Below are positions 56,212 to 64,000 of a DNA stretch of 64,000 nt, piece after piece. The notes beneath the pieces are model-generated. The model worked only from the letters and a program-made list of their open reading frames with translations. It had not been told where the DNA came from and made no database searches. The stretch spans positions 62,001 to 126,000 of the forward strand of contig NZ_MKCR01000002.1 of assembly GCF_001855565.1 (NCBI RefSeq), in the 5' to 3' direction. The number at the start of each line of letters is the position of its first letter. The first letter of the stretch is position 1. The DNA is from Chromobacterium amazonense (GTDB lineage Bacteria > Pseudomonadota > Gammaproteobacteria > Burkholderiales > Chromobacteriaceae). Position numbers and translations under genes: made by a program.

Positions 56212-57417
56212 ATGCCATTCCCCTCTTGGCACAATCTGATGCTGAATCCGCTGGCCGCGTTCGGCATCTTGCTGGCGCTGGGCGTGATAGGCGGCCAGAT
56301 CGCCGTGCGCGTGGCGCGCTTGCCCGCCATCACCGGCTATATCGTCACCGGCCTGATCATCGGCCCCTACAGCCTGAATCTGCTGAACCAGCAATTGCTG
56401 AACGAAGCGTCGCTGTTCGTGCAGCTGGCGCTGGGCATCGCGCTGTTCGAAGCCGGGCGGCGCGTGGACTTGCGCTGGCTGCGCGTGGAAAAGACGCTGC
56501 TGGCCACCAGCCTGTTTTACTGCGTGTTGGTATTCGCCGCGCTGTTCGCGCTGCTGAACGCCGGCGGCTTTGGCGCGCCGGCCAGCCTGATGCTGGCGGC
56601 GCTGGGCATGGCCACTTCGCCCATCGTGGTGCTGGAGATCGTGCGCGAATCGCGCGCCGACGGCCAGGTCAGCGAGCGGCTGCTGACCGCCACCGCGCTG
56701 TCCAGCCTGTTGGCGATGATAGGCTTCGCGCTGGCGCTGTCTTACAGCCACCTGTCCGCCAATCACACAGTGGAAGAAGGCATCCTGATGCCGGGCTGGC
56801 TGATCCTGGGCTCGGCCGCGCTGGGTCTGGTCGCCGGGCTGGTGACTACCCAGTTGAACCGCTGGCTGGGCGGGCACCAGCGCGAAGCTCAGCGCGTGCT
56901 GTTGTTCGGCCTGATCGCGCTGGTCGTCGGCCTGGCCGACATGCTGCAGCTGCTGGCCTTGCTGGCCCTGCTGATCGCAGGGATGAGCACGCGCAATCTA
57001 CGCCACGGTTATACCGTCAGCGAGCCGGGCATTCTGTCGCTGAGCCATGTCTTTACTGTGGCTTTCTTTGTCTCCGCCGGCGCCCACCTGTCGCCGCAGG
57101 CGCTGGCCGCGCACTGGCAGCTGGCGCTGCTGTGTCTGCTGCTGCGCTGCGGCATCGGGATGCTGGTATGGTGGCTGGCGGCGCGCGGCAACGGCTTGTC
57201 GCGCAAACAGGGCGCCTTGCTGGGCCTGGCGCTGAGTCCGATGAACAGCGGCTCGGCGCTGCTGCTGGGCCTGGGCATGGTGTCGCTGGGCGAAGCGGCA
57301 CAGAGCTTCAGCGCGGCGCTGATGGCCGCGCTGCTGATCAATGAGATCTTCGCCCCCATCCTCAGCCGACTGGCGCTGCGCCTGGCCGGCGAAACCGCGG
57401 GAGCCAATCATGCTTGA
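56212..57417 (+). CDS. Cation:proton antiporter, CPA2 family
   Basis: This 401-residue inner-membrane protein has about 12 hydrophobic segments and typical Na+/H+ exchanger sequence: ITGYIVTGLIIGPYSLN, LGIALFEAGRRVDLRWLR and GMATSPIVVLEIVRESRAD. It lacks the cytoplasmic RCK/TrkA-N domain of full KefB/KefC, so it is a short form. AGGAG precedes the ATG. Its end overlaps the YbdK gene by eight bases, so the two are translationally coupled. Confidence 0.88.
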   Translation: MPFPSWHNLMLNPLAAFGILLALGVIGGQIAVRVARLPAITGYIVTGLIIGPYSLNLLNQQLLNEASLFVQLALGIALFEAGRRVDLRWLRVEKTLLATSLFYCVLVFAALFALLNAGGFGAPASLMLAALGMATSPIVVLEIVRESRADGQVSERLLTATALSSLLAMIGFALALSYSHLSANHTVEEGILMPGWLILGSAALGLVAGLVTTQLNRWLGGHQREAQRVLLFGLIALVVGLADMLQLLALLALLIAGMSTRNLRHGYTVSEPGILSLSHVFTVAFFVSAGAHLSPQALAAHWQLALLCLLLRCGIGMLVWWLAARGNGLSRKQGALLGLALSPMNSGSALLLGLGMVSLGEAAQSFSAALMAALLINEIFAPILSRLALRLAGETAGANHA

Positions 57418-58543
57418 ATTCAACACAAGCCAGCCGCTCACCCTGGGCGTGGAGCTGGAGCTGATGATACTGAACCGCCGCGACTACAACCTGACGCGCG
57501 GCTCCGACGACCTGTTGCTGCAAGTCAACCGCAAGCCGCATGGCTTCGACATCAAGCCTGAAATCACCCAGGGCATGATAGAAATCGGCACCGCCGTCCA
57601 CAGCGACGTCAACGCCATGCTGGAGGAGCTGCTGGCCATCCGCCAGCTGCTGGTGGACAGCGCGCACAAGCTGAACCTGGGCCTGGCCGGCGGCGGCGCC
57701 CACCCCTTCCAGCACTGGGACGATCAGCGCATCTACCCCAAGGAGCGCTACCAGCTGGTATCGGAACTGTACGGCTACCTGGCCAAGCAGTTCACCGTCT
57801 ACGGCCAGCACATCCACATCGGCTGTCCGGACGGCGACGCCGCGGTGCGGCTCACCCACTACCTGGCGCGCTACATTCCGCACTTCATCGCGCTGTCCGC
57901 CTCGTCACCGTTCTATCAAGGCGTGGACACCGCCTTCCAGACCTCGCGCCTGACCAGCGTCAACGCCTTCCCGCTGTCCGGCTGCATGCCGGTGGTGCGC
58001 GACTGGGCCGCGTTCAACGAGTATTTCGAACGAATGGAATCGCTAGGCATCGTCGCCAGCATGAAGGACTTCTACTGGGACATCCGTCCCAAGCCGGAAT
58101 ACGGCACGGTGGAAATCCGCATCTGCGACACGCCCTTATCCATCGACACCCCGGTGCTGCTGGCCGCCTATGCCCAGATGCTGGCGCGGCGCTGCCAGGA
58201 AGACGGCTGGGACGACATCAGCCCGGAACCCTACCTCACCTACAGCTATAACCGCTTCCAGGCTTGCCGCTTCGGCTTCGATGGCGTGCTGGTGGACGCC
58301 CGCGGCAATCGCCAGCAGGGCTTGCAGGAAGACCTGCTGGACACCCTGCGAGAGCTGGAGCCGCACGCCGAGGCGCTGGGCAGCCAACGCCAGCTGGCGG
58401 CGCTGCGGCAGAAAGCGCTGAAATGCCACAGCGATAGCCGATGGCTGCGCCAGGTGTACGAGCACAGCGGCTCGCTCAGCGAGGTGGTGCGCCGGCAAAG
58501 CGAACACTGGATGTACGCGGCGCCAGGAGTCGGCGTAAACTGA
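57410..58543 (+). CDS. ybdK: YbdK-family carboxylate-amine ligase (GCS2 fold)
   Basis: This 377-residue member of the glutamate-cysteine ligase 2 family reads LTLGVELELMILNRRDYNLT, HGFDIKPEITQGMIEIGTAV, VYGQHIHIGCPDGDAAVRL and YGTVEIRICDTPLSID, covering the ATP- and metal-binding residues. E. coli YbdK has weak glutamate-cysteine ligase activity; the physiological role is unclear. The start at 57410 overlaps the antiporter gene by eight bases and gives the usual N-terminus. Confidence 0.9.
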   Translation: MLEFNTSQPLTLGVELELMILNRRDYNLTRGSDDLLLQVNRKPHGFDIKPEITQGMIEIGTAVHSDVNAMLEELLAIRQLLVDSAHKLNLGLAGGGAHPFQHWDDQRIYPKERYQLVSELYGYLAKQFTVYGQHIHIGCPDGDAAVRLTHYLARYIPHFIALSASSPFYQGVDTAFQTSRLTSVNAFPLSGCMPVVRDWAAFNEYFERMESLGIVASMKDFYWDIRPKPEYGTVEIRICDTPLSIDTPVLLAAYAQMLARRCQEDGWDDISPEPYLTYSYNRFQACRFGFDGVLVDARGNRQQGLQEDLLDTLRELEPHAEALGSQRQLAALRQKALKCHSDSRWLRQVYEHSGSLSEVVRRQSEHWMYAAPGVGVN

Positions 58544-58569
58544 GCGATCTCCATCATGACTTTCGCATC

Positions 58570-59364
58570 ATGGCTTTCGAACTCCCGCCACAACCGGCGC
58601 CAGACCTGCCTGCGCGTTGGTGCATTTTTGATGATTCCCGGCTATGGCTGCTGGACAAAGCCCTGCCGGCATCCGCCCCGGCTGGCTGCGCGCTGACCGG
58701 CCAACGTTTTCTCGGCATCCACGAGCAACACAATCTGTTTCTGGCGGAACTCGTGGGCACGCCGCCTGCCAGCGGCGAGTGGCTGCCGCTGCGCCCGGCC
58801 CTGCTCGCGCTCCCCGCCGAGCAGGGCCAGGCCGCGGCGCGCGCCGCCCAGTTGCGCCAGTTTTTGCGCAACCATCGCTTTTGCGGCCATTGCGCCACAC
58901 CGCTGGCCGTCAATAGCGACCAACTGGGCCGCCATTGCCCCAGCTGCGGCCAGGTCTACTACCCGCGCATCTCGCCGGCGATGATGGTGCTGGTGCACCG
59001 CGGCCGCGAGCTGCTGCTGGCGCGCAGCCCGCACTTCACGCCCGGCGTGTACAGCGCGCTGGCCGGCTTCGTCGAGCCCGGCGAGACGCTGGAAGAGTGC
59101 GTGCACCGCGAAACCTGGGAGGAAGTGGGGATCAAGGTGAAAAACCTGCGCTACGCCTTCTCGCAGTCCTGGCCGTTTCCCCACTCGCTGATGCTGGCAT
59201 TCACCGCCGAGTACGACAGCGGCGACATCCGCCCGCAAGAAGGCGAGATTGAAGACGCCGGCTGGTTCGATATCGACGCCCTGCCCCCGCTGCCGACCGT
59301 CATCTCCATCGCCAACCACCTGATTACCCACAGCTGCGAGCAGATTCGAAACCATTTACTCTGA
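58570..59364 (+). CDS. nudC: NADH pyrophosphatase/NAD-cap hydrolase NudC
   Basis: This 264-residue Nudix enzyme cleaves NADH and removes NAD caps from RNA. A zinc ribbon (CGHC with CPSC, about residues 100-125) precedes the Nudix box GFVEPGETLEECVHRETWEEVGI (key residues G, E, R, E, E, E). The NudC-specific SQSWPFPHSLMLAF follows, one residue different from the usual SQPWPFP. The start at 58570 lies 26 bases after ybdK and gives the standard N-terminus. Confidence 0.92.
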   Translation: MAFELPPQPAPDLPARWCIFDDSRLWLLDKALPASAPAGCALTGQRFLGIHEQHNLFLAELVGTPPASGEWLPLRPALLALPAEQGQAAARAAQLRQFLRNHRFCGHCATPLAVNSDQLGRHCPSCGQVYYPRISPAMMVLVHRGRELLLARSPHFTPGVYSALAGFVEPGETLEECVHRETWEEVGIKVKNLRYAFSQSWPFPHSLMLAFTAEYDSGDIRPQEGEIEDAGWFDIDALPPLPTVISIANHLITHSCEQIRNHLL

Positions 59365-60070
59365 GTGGCTTTGTTAGTGGGATGGACGCCCCTTGCGCAA
59401 AGCGGCATCGAGGTGCCGCATTGAGAATGCGGGCGACTCGCTGACAGAACGGTGCGATGAAGACGCCATGCGTCATGGCGGACACTAGGGGCTGTTGACG
59501 TTTGGTGAGTGGATCGCGTTTGCGCCGATTTGTGCCGGAAGCAAGGCGCACAGTCCGCCGCATAGTCATTCTATGCAAGGGCTGGGCAACGTGGCTTCCG
59601 GCCCAAAGCGGCCAAACCCGCAGGGCCGGGCGCCTTTCCGCGCCGAATCTTCGTTGTTCCGCGCTGGCAGAGAATGACTACGCGGCGCGCGAAACGCCTC
59701 GATTCGTCGCAAAATGCATCCCGGCGCGACCGCCCACCAAACGTCAACAGCCCCTATGGCAGCCGCCCATGCCTTGGCTTCAGTCTTGGATTCAAATGCA
59801 AAACCGCTGTTGCGCAAGCCGGCATGCCGCGCTGCTTGCAACTTTTATTGCCGCCCATCGTCGCGCCTTTCGCTGCCCAGGAGGCGGCTGGGCTGACAGC
59901 CTGACGGGCGAAATATATCGTTCGCCTTTCCTCTGGACGCCCCAAGGCGCCATCCTTGCATCCCGTCGCCCGATAAAATCCCATATAGCGTAAAATAGCG
60001 AGCTATTGAATGCTGATGCGGGCATGCGCCGCGCTTTCCCGCTATTTTTTGAACGGAAATACCCATACCC
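59365..60070. other. Gene-free region between nudC and hsdM containing a MITE-like element
   Basis: No coding frame here is convincing. It contains GCGGCA-tcgagg-TGCCGC (59402-59419), a palindromic mobile element (59489-59754) and, before hsdM, an AT-rich stretch with TAAAAT (59991-59996) that may be the -10 of the restriction-modification operon. Confidence 0.6.
59489..59754. mobile_element. MITE-like palindromic element with 20-base terminal inverted repeats
   Basis: Perfect 20-base ends (GGGGCTGTTGACGTTTGGTG and its complement) bound 266 bases, flanked on both sides by TA (59487-59488 and 59755-59756). This is the target duplication of IS630/Tc1-mariner-type transposition. The inside is itself an imperfect palindrome, for example TAGTCATTCT near 59555 against AGAATGACTA near 59672. 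It encodes no transposase, so it would depend on one supplied in trans. Confidence 0.8.
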
Positions 60071-61624
60071 ATGCTTGACGATATCAAGAAAACCCTCTGG
60101 GCCGCAGCGGACAAGCTGCGCGCCAATATGGATGCCGCCGAATACAAGCACCTCGTTCTTGGCCTTATCTTCCTCAAGTACATCTCCGACACTTTCGCCG
60201 CCCGGCAGGCCGAACTGAAAAAGCGCTTCGCCGACGAGAGCGACGAATACTTCCTGCACGATTGCGATGATGAGCTGCTGGCGGAAGAGCTGAACGACCG
60301 GGACTACTACACGGCGGTGAACGTCTTCTGGGTGCCGGAAGCGGCCCGCTGGGAAAACTTGCGCGCCGCCGCCAAGCAAACCGATATCGGCAAGCGCGTA
60401 GATAATGCCCTGGCCGAAATCGAAGGCGAGAACCCCAAGCTCAAGGGCATTCTGGACAAGCGCTACGCGCGCGCCCAATTGCCGGATGGCAAACTGGGCG
60501 AGCTGGTGGATTTGATTTCCACGATTGGTTTTGGCGAAGACGCCAGCCAGGCGCGCGACGTGCTGGGCCAGGTCTACGAATACTTCCTCGGCCAGTTCGC
60601 CAGCGCCGAGGGCAAGAAAGGCGGCCAGTTCTACACCCCGGCCTCCATCGTCAAAACTTTGGTAGCCGTGCTGGCTCCGCACCACGGCAAGGTGTACGAC
60701 CCCTGCTGCGGCTCCGGCGGCATGTTCGTGCAGTCGGAAAAGTTCATCGAGGCGCACGGCGGCAAGCTGGGCGACGTCTCCATCTACGGCCAGGAATCTA
60801 ACCCCACCACCTGGCGTCTGGCGGCGATGAACCTGGCCATTCGCGGCATAGACTACAACCTGGGCCGCGAACCGGGCGACACCTTCACCCGCAACCAGCA
60901 CCCGGACCTGCGTGCCGACTTCATCCTGGCCAACCCGCCGTTCAATATCAGCGATTGGTGGCACGGCAGCCTGGAAGGCGACCCGCGCTGGGCATACGGC
61001 ACCCCGCCGCAAGGCAACGCCAACTACGCCTGGCTGCAGCATATGCTGCACCACCTCAAGCAAAATGGCCGCGCCGGCATCGTGCTGGCCAATGGCAGCA
61101 TGTCCTCCAGCCAGAACAACGAAGGCGCCATCCGCGCCGCCATGGTGGACGCCGACGTGGTGGAAGTGATGATTGCGCTGCCCGGCCAGTTGTTCTTCAA
61201 CACCCAGATTCCCGCCTGCTTGTGGTTCCTGGCCAAACAGAAGGCTACCCGCCAGGGCGAAGTGCTGTTCATCGACGCGCGCAAGCTGGGCACGATGATT
61301 TCGCGGGTGCAGGCCGAACTGACCGACGACACCATAGCCCGCATCGCCCAGACCGTCGCCGCCTGGCGCGGCGAGGCCGAGGCTGGCGAGTATCAGGACA
61401 TCCCCGGCTACTGCCGCAGCGTCAAGCTGGCCGAGATTGCCGAGCACGGCCATGTGCTGACGCCGGGCCGCTATGTCGGCGCGGAAGAAGTGGAAGACGA
61501 CGACGAAGCCTTCGCCGACAAGATGCAGAAGCTGACAGAACAACTGGGCGAACAGATGGCCAAGGGCGCGGAGTTGGATGCGCTGATTCGGCAGAAGCTG
61601 GGAGGGCTGGGGTATGAGTTCTGA
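60071..61624 (+). CDS. hsdM: Type I restriction-modification system, DNA methyltransferase subunit HsdM
   Basis: This 517-residue N6-adenine methyltransferase has an HsdM N-terminal helical domain (about 8-150; [20 protein letters not shown]). The catalytic domain has the AdoMet-binding motif [15 protein letters not shown] (near residue 215) and the active-site motif [15 protein letters not shown]. It should methylate the sites chosen by HsdS and form M2S1 or R2M2S1 complexes. The stop overlaps the hsdS start by 11 bases, so the two are coupled. Confidence 0.95.
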   Translation: MLDDIKKTLWAAADKLRANMDAAEYKHLVLGLIFLKYISDTFAARQAELKKRFADESDEYFLHDCDDELLAEELNDRDYYTAVNVFWVPEAARWENLRAAAKQTDIGKRVDNALAEIEGENPKLKGILDKRYARAQLPDGKLGELVDLISTIGFGEDASQARDVLGQVYEYFLGQFASAEGKKGGQFYTPASIVKTLVAVLAPHHGKVYDPCCGSGGMFVQSEKFIEAHGGKLGDVSIYGQESNPTTWRLAAMNLAIRGIDYNLGREPGDTFTRNQHPDLRADFILANPPFNISDWWHGSLEGDPRWAYGTPPQGNANYAWLQHMLHHLKQNGRAGIVLANGSMSSSQNNEGAIRAAMVDADVVEVMIALPGQLFFNTQIPACLWFLAKQKATRQGEVLFIDARKLGTMISRVQAELTDDTIARIAQTVAAWRGEAEAGEYQDIPGYCRSVKLAEIAEHGHVLTPGRYVGAEEVEDDDEAFADKMQKLTEQLGEQMAKGAELDALIRQKLGGLGYEF

Positions 61625-62487
61625 GTGGTCCGATACAACTCTCGGTGGATTTGTCCGACTCCAACGAGGTCACGACCTAACCGCAAGCGAACAGCAGCCC
61701 GGCCCATACCCAGTCATGGGGTCAGCTGGGCAGAACGGATGCCACAACGTTGCAAAGGCGCAAGGACCAGGTGTGGTGGTCGGTCGCAGTGGCGCATCAA
61801 TGGGCAAAGTTCACTATTCAGAATGTGACTACTGGCCACACAATACGTGCCTCTACGTGACGGACTTTCAAGGCAATAGTCCGAGATTTGCGTACTATCT
61901 CCTGAGCTCGCTCGACTTGGCGGGCTATAACTCGGGCAGTGCACAGCCTTCTTTGAATCGAAATTATATCTATGGTATGTCGCTCAGGATTCCACAGAGA
62001 GAAGAGCAAGATGCGATTGTGGAAGTTCTTAGCACCCTAGACGACCGCATCACCCTCCTGCGCGAAACCAACGCCACCCTGGAAGCCATCGCCCAAGCCT
62101 TGTTCAAGTCCTGGTTTGTCGATTTCGACCCCGTGCGCACCAAAATGGAAGGCCGCGCCCCGGAAGGCATGGACGAAGCCACGGCGGCGCTGTTTCCGGA
62201 TGGGTTTGAGGAGTCAGAGCTGGGCTTGGTGCCAAGGGGATGGAGTTCGCAAAGCGTATATGATGTCTCCAAGGTTATTTATGGTGCCCCCTTTGCTTCG
62301 AAACGATTCAATACCGAGCAGGTTGGTAGCCCTTTAATACGAATCAGGGACTTAAAGGATGAAAATCCTGGAGTGTTCACTGATGAAGTCCACCCTAAAG
62401 GGTATATGACACAGCCAGGTGACATAGTCGTAGGCATGGATGGAGAATTCAGAGCATATATTTGGGGAGGTAAGCCAGCTTGGTTAA

Positions 62488-63649
62488 GGAAGGTCTGAAC
62501 AAGTCTCCAATCTTCCCGTAAACTGACTCCCCCTCAGTCAGATCCAGGACGCCAGCATGCGACAGCAGATGACCTTCACCGATCTCGAACTCGCCGCTAA
62601 GAAGAAGCGCACCCGCCGCGAAATCTTTCTGACAGAGATGGATCAGGTCATGCCTTGGGCGCAGCTCGAAGCCGTCATCGATCCAGTGTATCCCAAGCCT
62701 GGCAACGGTCGCCGCCCCTACCCGTTGTCCGCCATGCTGCGCGTCTACTGCCTGCAGCACTGGTACAGCCTGTCCGATCCCGCCATGGAAGAAAGCCTGT
62801 ACGAGATCGCCTCCATGCGCCAGTTCGCCGGCCTCTCCCTGGACGCCGTCCCGGACGAAACCACCCTGCTGAACTTCCGCCATCTGCTGGAAAAGCACCA
62901 GCTGACCCACGCTCTGTTTACCGCCATCCACCAGCATCTCTGCGACAAAGGGCTGATGTTGAAGCAAGGCACCATCGTCGATGCCACCCTGATCCACGCG
63001 CCCAGCTCCACCAAAAACGCTCAGGGCGAGCGCGATCCGGACATGCATCAAACCAAGAAGGGCAATCAGTGGTACTTCGGCATGAAGGCCCATATCGGCG
63101 TCGACGCCCAGTCCGGCTTGGTGCATCACGTGGCCGGCACCCCCGCCAATGTGGCGGATGTCACGATGGTCGATCAGTTGTTGCACGGCGAGGAAATCGA
63201 TGTGTTTGGCGACGCCGGCTTTGCTGGCGTGCACAAGCGAGCCGAACACCAATCGCGAGCGGTGCGTTGGTGGATTGCGATGAGGCCCGGCCAGCGCAAA
63301 GCGCTGACCGATTCAGCCGACGACCGGCAGATCCAGCTGGGCGAAATGGTCAAAGCCAAGATTCGGGCCAAAGTGGAGCATCCGTTTCGGGTCATCAAGC
63401 AGCAGTTTGGCTACCTGAAAACACGCTACCGCGGTTTGAAGAAGAACACCGCGCAACTGATGACGCTGTTTGGGCTGGCCAACATCTGGCTGGCGCGAAA
63501 GGCCTTGCTGGCGGCGAGTTAAAAGGCCGTATGACCGGAAGCACCCGGTCATCCTCATGGCGGGCGATCTGGAATTGGTGGGTGAAATGCAACCGAAGCC
63601 CCGCGAGAAATTGCATTTCTGTTTGCGTGGCAGGTTGTTCAGACCTTCC
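62488..63649 (+). mobile_element. IS5-family insertion sequence within hsdS
   Basis: The element is 1162 bases with 15-base perfect terminal inverted repeats (GGAAGGTCTGAACAA), flanked by TTAA target duplications (62484-62487 and 63650-63653), matching the YTAR preference of IS5 elements. It carries one transposase gene in the same direction as hsdS. Intact ends and gene suggest a recent insertion. Confidence 0.93.
62557..63522 (+). CDS. IS5-family transposase
   Basis: This 321-residue DDE transposase has an N-terminal DUF772-type domain (YPLSAMLRVYCLQHWYSLSD) and catalytic residues in TIVDATLIHAPSS (first D), DVFGDAGFAGVHKRAEH (second D) and KAKIRAKVEHPFRVIKQQF (E with the following R and K). 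The frame is intact, so it may be active. It moves the surrounding element. Confidence 0.95.
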   Translation: MRQQMTFTDLELAAKKKRTRREIFLTEMDQVMPWAQLEAVIDPVYPKPGNGRRPYPLSAMLRVYCLQHWYSLSDPAMEESLYEIASMRQFAGLSLDAVPDETTLLNFRHLLEKHQLTHALFTAIHQHLCDKGLMLKQGTIVDATLIHAPSSTKNAQGERDPDMHQTKKGNQWYFGMKAHIGVDAQSGLVHHVAGTPANVADVTMVDQLLHGEEIDVFGDAGFAGVHKRAEHQSRAVRWWIAMRPGQRKALTDSADDRQIQLGEMVKAKIRAKVEHPFRVIKQQFGYLKTRYRGLKKNTAQLMTLFGLANIWLARKALLAAS

Positions 63650-63989
63650 TTAAATCAACGAGTATGTGTATTTCAACCATTGCCGGGGATTAGCCACGCG
63701 TTTGTACTTTTCTCGATTCGCCCACTGCTCGCAGCTGTCGAGGCATCCGAGACTGCAACAACAGTTATTCACTTGGGCAAGAATGATATTGACCGATTCC
63801 GTGTATTGCGTCCGGCCAATGAGGTGTTGAATGCATTCAACGATGTAGTCAGACCACTCTATTTGCAGATAGTCCAAGGAAAGCAGATGGCTGCAAATCT
63901 AGCTGCTCTCCGCGACACCCTCCTCCCCCGCCTAATTTCCGGCCAACTGCGCCTGCCCGAAGCGGAAGCGCTCATAGCCTGAGAACACC

Positions 63990-64000
63990 ATGACTGAAGA
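63990..64000 (+). CDS. Start of the next gene, possibly hsdR (cut by the right edge)
   Basis: ATG ACT GAA GA (M-T-E-D/E) begins seven bases after the hsdS stop. HsdR proteins often start MTEDQLE, so the restriction subunit is plausible by position, but eleven bases cannot prove it. Confidence 0.3.

Larger units (their letters stand above)
61614..63982 (+). pseudogene. hsdS: Type I specificity subunit gene hsdS split by an IS5-family element
   Basis: The 5' part (61614-62487) encodes the first target-recognition domain, the central conserved helices (LRIPQREEQDAIVEVLSTLD, LEAIAQALFKSWFVDFDPVR) and about half of the second recognition domain. The 3' part resumes at 63654 (INQRVCVFQPL...) and ends with the distal conserved helices (LAALRDTLLPRLISGQLRLP). 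Removing the IS and one TTAA copy restores 1203 bases, 400 residues, in frame and with normal family sequence (PAWLNQRVCVF) across the joint. In the present state the product ends four codons into the IS (LRKV). The recognition domains are AT-richer than neighbouring genes, as usual for hsdS. Confidence 0.93.

Noticed and set aside
59324-59578. Small minus-strand open frame across the nudC end and the MITE edge
   Set aside because: It runs through the terminal inverted repeat and has no ribosome-binding site; its apparent protein is translated repeat DNA.
59792-61543. 583-codon minus-strand frame opposite hsdM
   Set aside because: The plus strand encodes clear methyltransferase motifs; the antisense frame has none and begins inside hsdM.

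Overview
The window is GC-rich, densely coded bacterial DNA. Its gene content points to a betaproteobacterium of the Chromobacterium type (Neisseriales). It has a complete flgBCDEFGHIJKL cluster, FlgP/FlgT outer flagellar parts, a dadA-dadX pair with a divergent Lrp-type regulator, a second infA of the long betaproteobacterial form, a GH19 chitinase and a chitosugar uptake locus. The genus is an inference from content and style; no rRNA or marker tree is available here.

Layout. 1-4.0 kb: a two-partner secretion pair on the minus strand, transporter (fhaC/shlB type) followed by its large exoprotein, which runs off the left edge. 4.3-10.6 kb: two soluble PAS-containing chemoreceptors flanking the D-alanine catabolic module (dadA, dadX, dadR), then a YbaK-type tRNA-editing protein. 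10.7-14.5 kb: a Fur-box-preceded ferric iron ABC transporter (fbpABC type). 14.6-16.6 kb: flgP-flgT. 16.7-20.0 kb: an overlapping operon (isochorismatase-like hydrolase, DUF1737 protein, EamA exporter, GlxA-type AraC regulator), then a LysE-type exporter divergent from a MocR regulator. 21.9-29.8 kb: infA2, a secreted chitinase, small proteins, a VOC protein, uvrA and a YajR-like MFS transporter. 30.0-41.1 kb: the flgB-L operon on the minus strand, with a near-consensus sigma-54 promoter before flgB, a sigma-28 promoter before flgK and a divergent pseudoreceiver-receiver protein. 42.4-43.7 kb: a DEAD-box helicase with a long leader. 43.8-50.2 kb: a chitobiose/GlcNAc-type locus (GH9 hydrolase remnant, ROK regulator, BadF-type sugar kinase, binding protein, two permeases). 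50.4-59.4 kb: an orphan binding protein, katG with an in-frame amber codon, an MHS transporter, mtfA, a CPA2 antiporter, a YbdK ligase and nudC. 59.4-64 kb: a palindromic MITE-like element, then a type I restriction-modification locus whose hsdS is split by an IS5-family insertion sequence.

How the parts connect. The chitinase would release chitooligosaccharides outside the cell, and the 43.8-50.2 kb locus looks built to import and phosphorylate them. Its GH9 gene is deleted internally and frameshifted, and no transporter ATPase is encoded beside it. The flagellar genes show a readable hierarchy: sigma-54 for the hook-basal-body operon, sigma-28 for flgKL. Three genes are visibly broken (GH9, katG, hsdS). 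For hsdS, removing the IS and one copy of its TTAA duplication restores a 400-residue reading frame exactly. No tRNA, rRNA, CRISPR array or prophage was seen.
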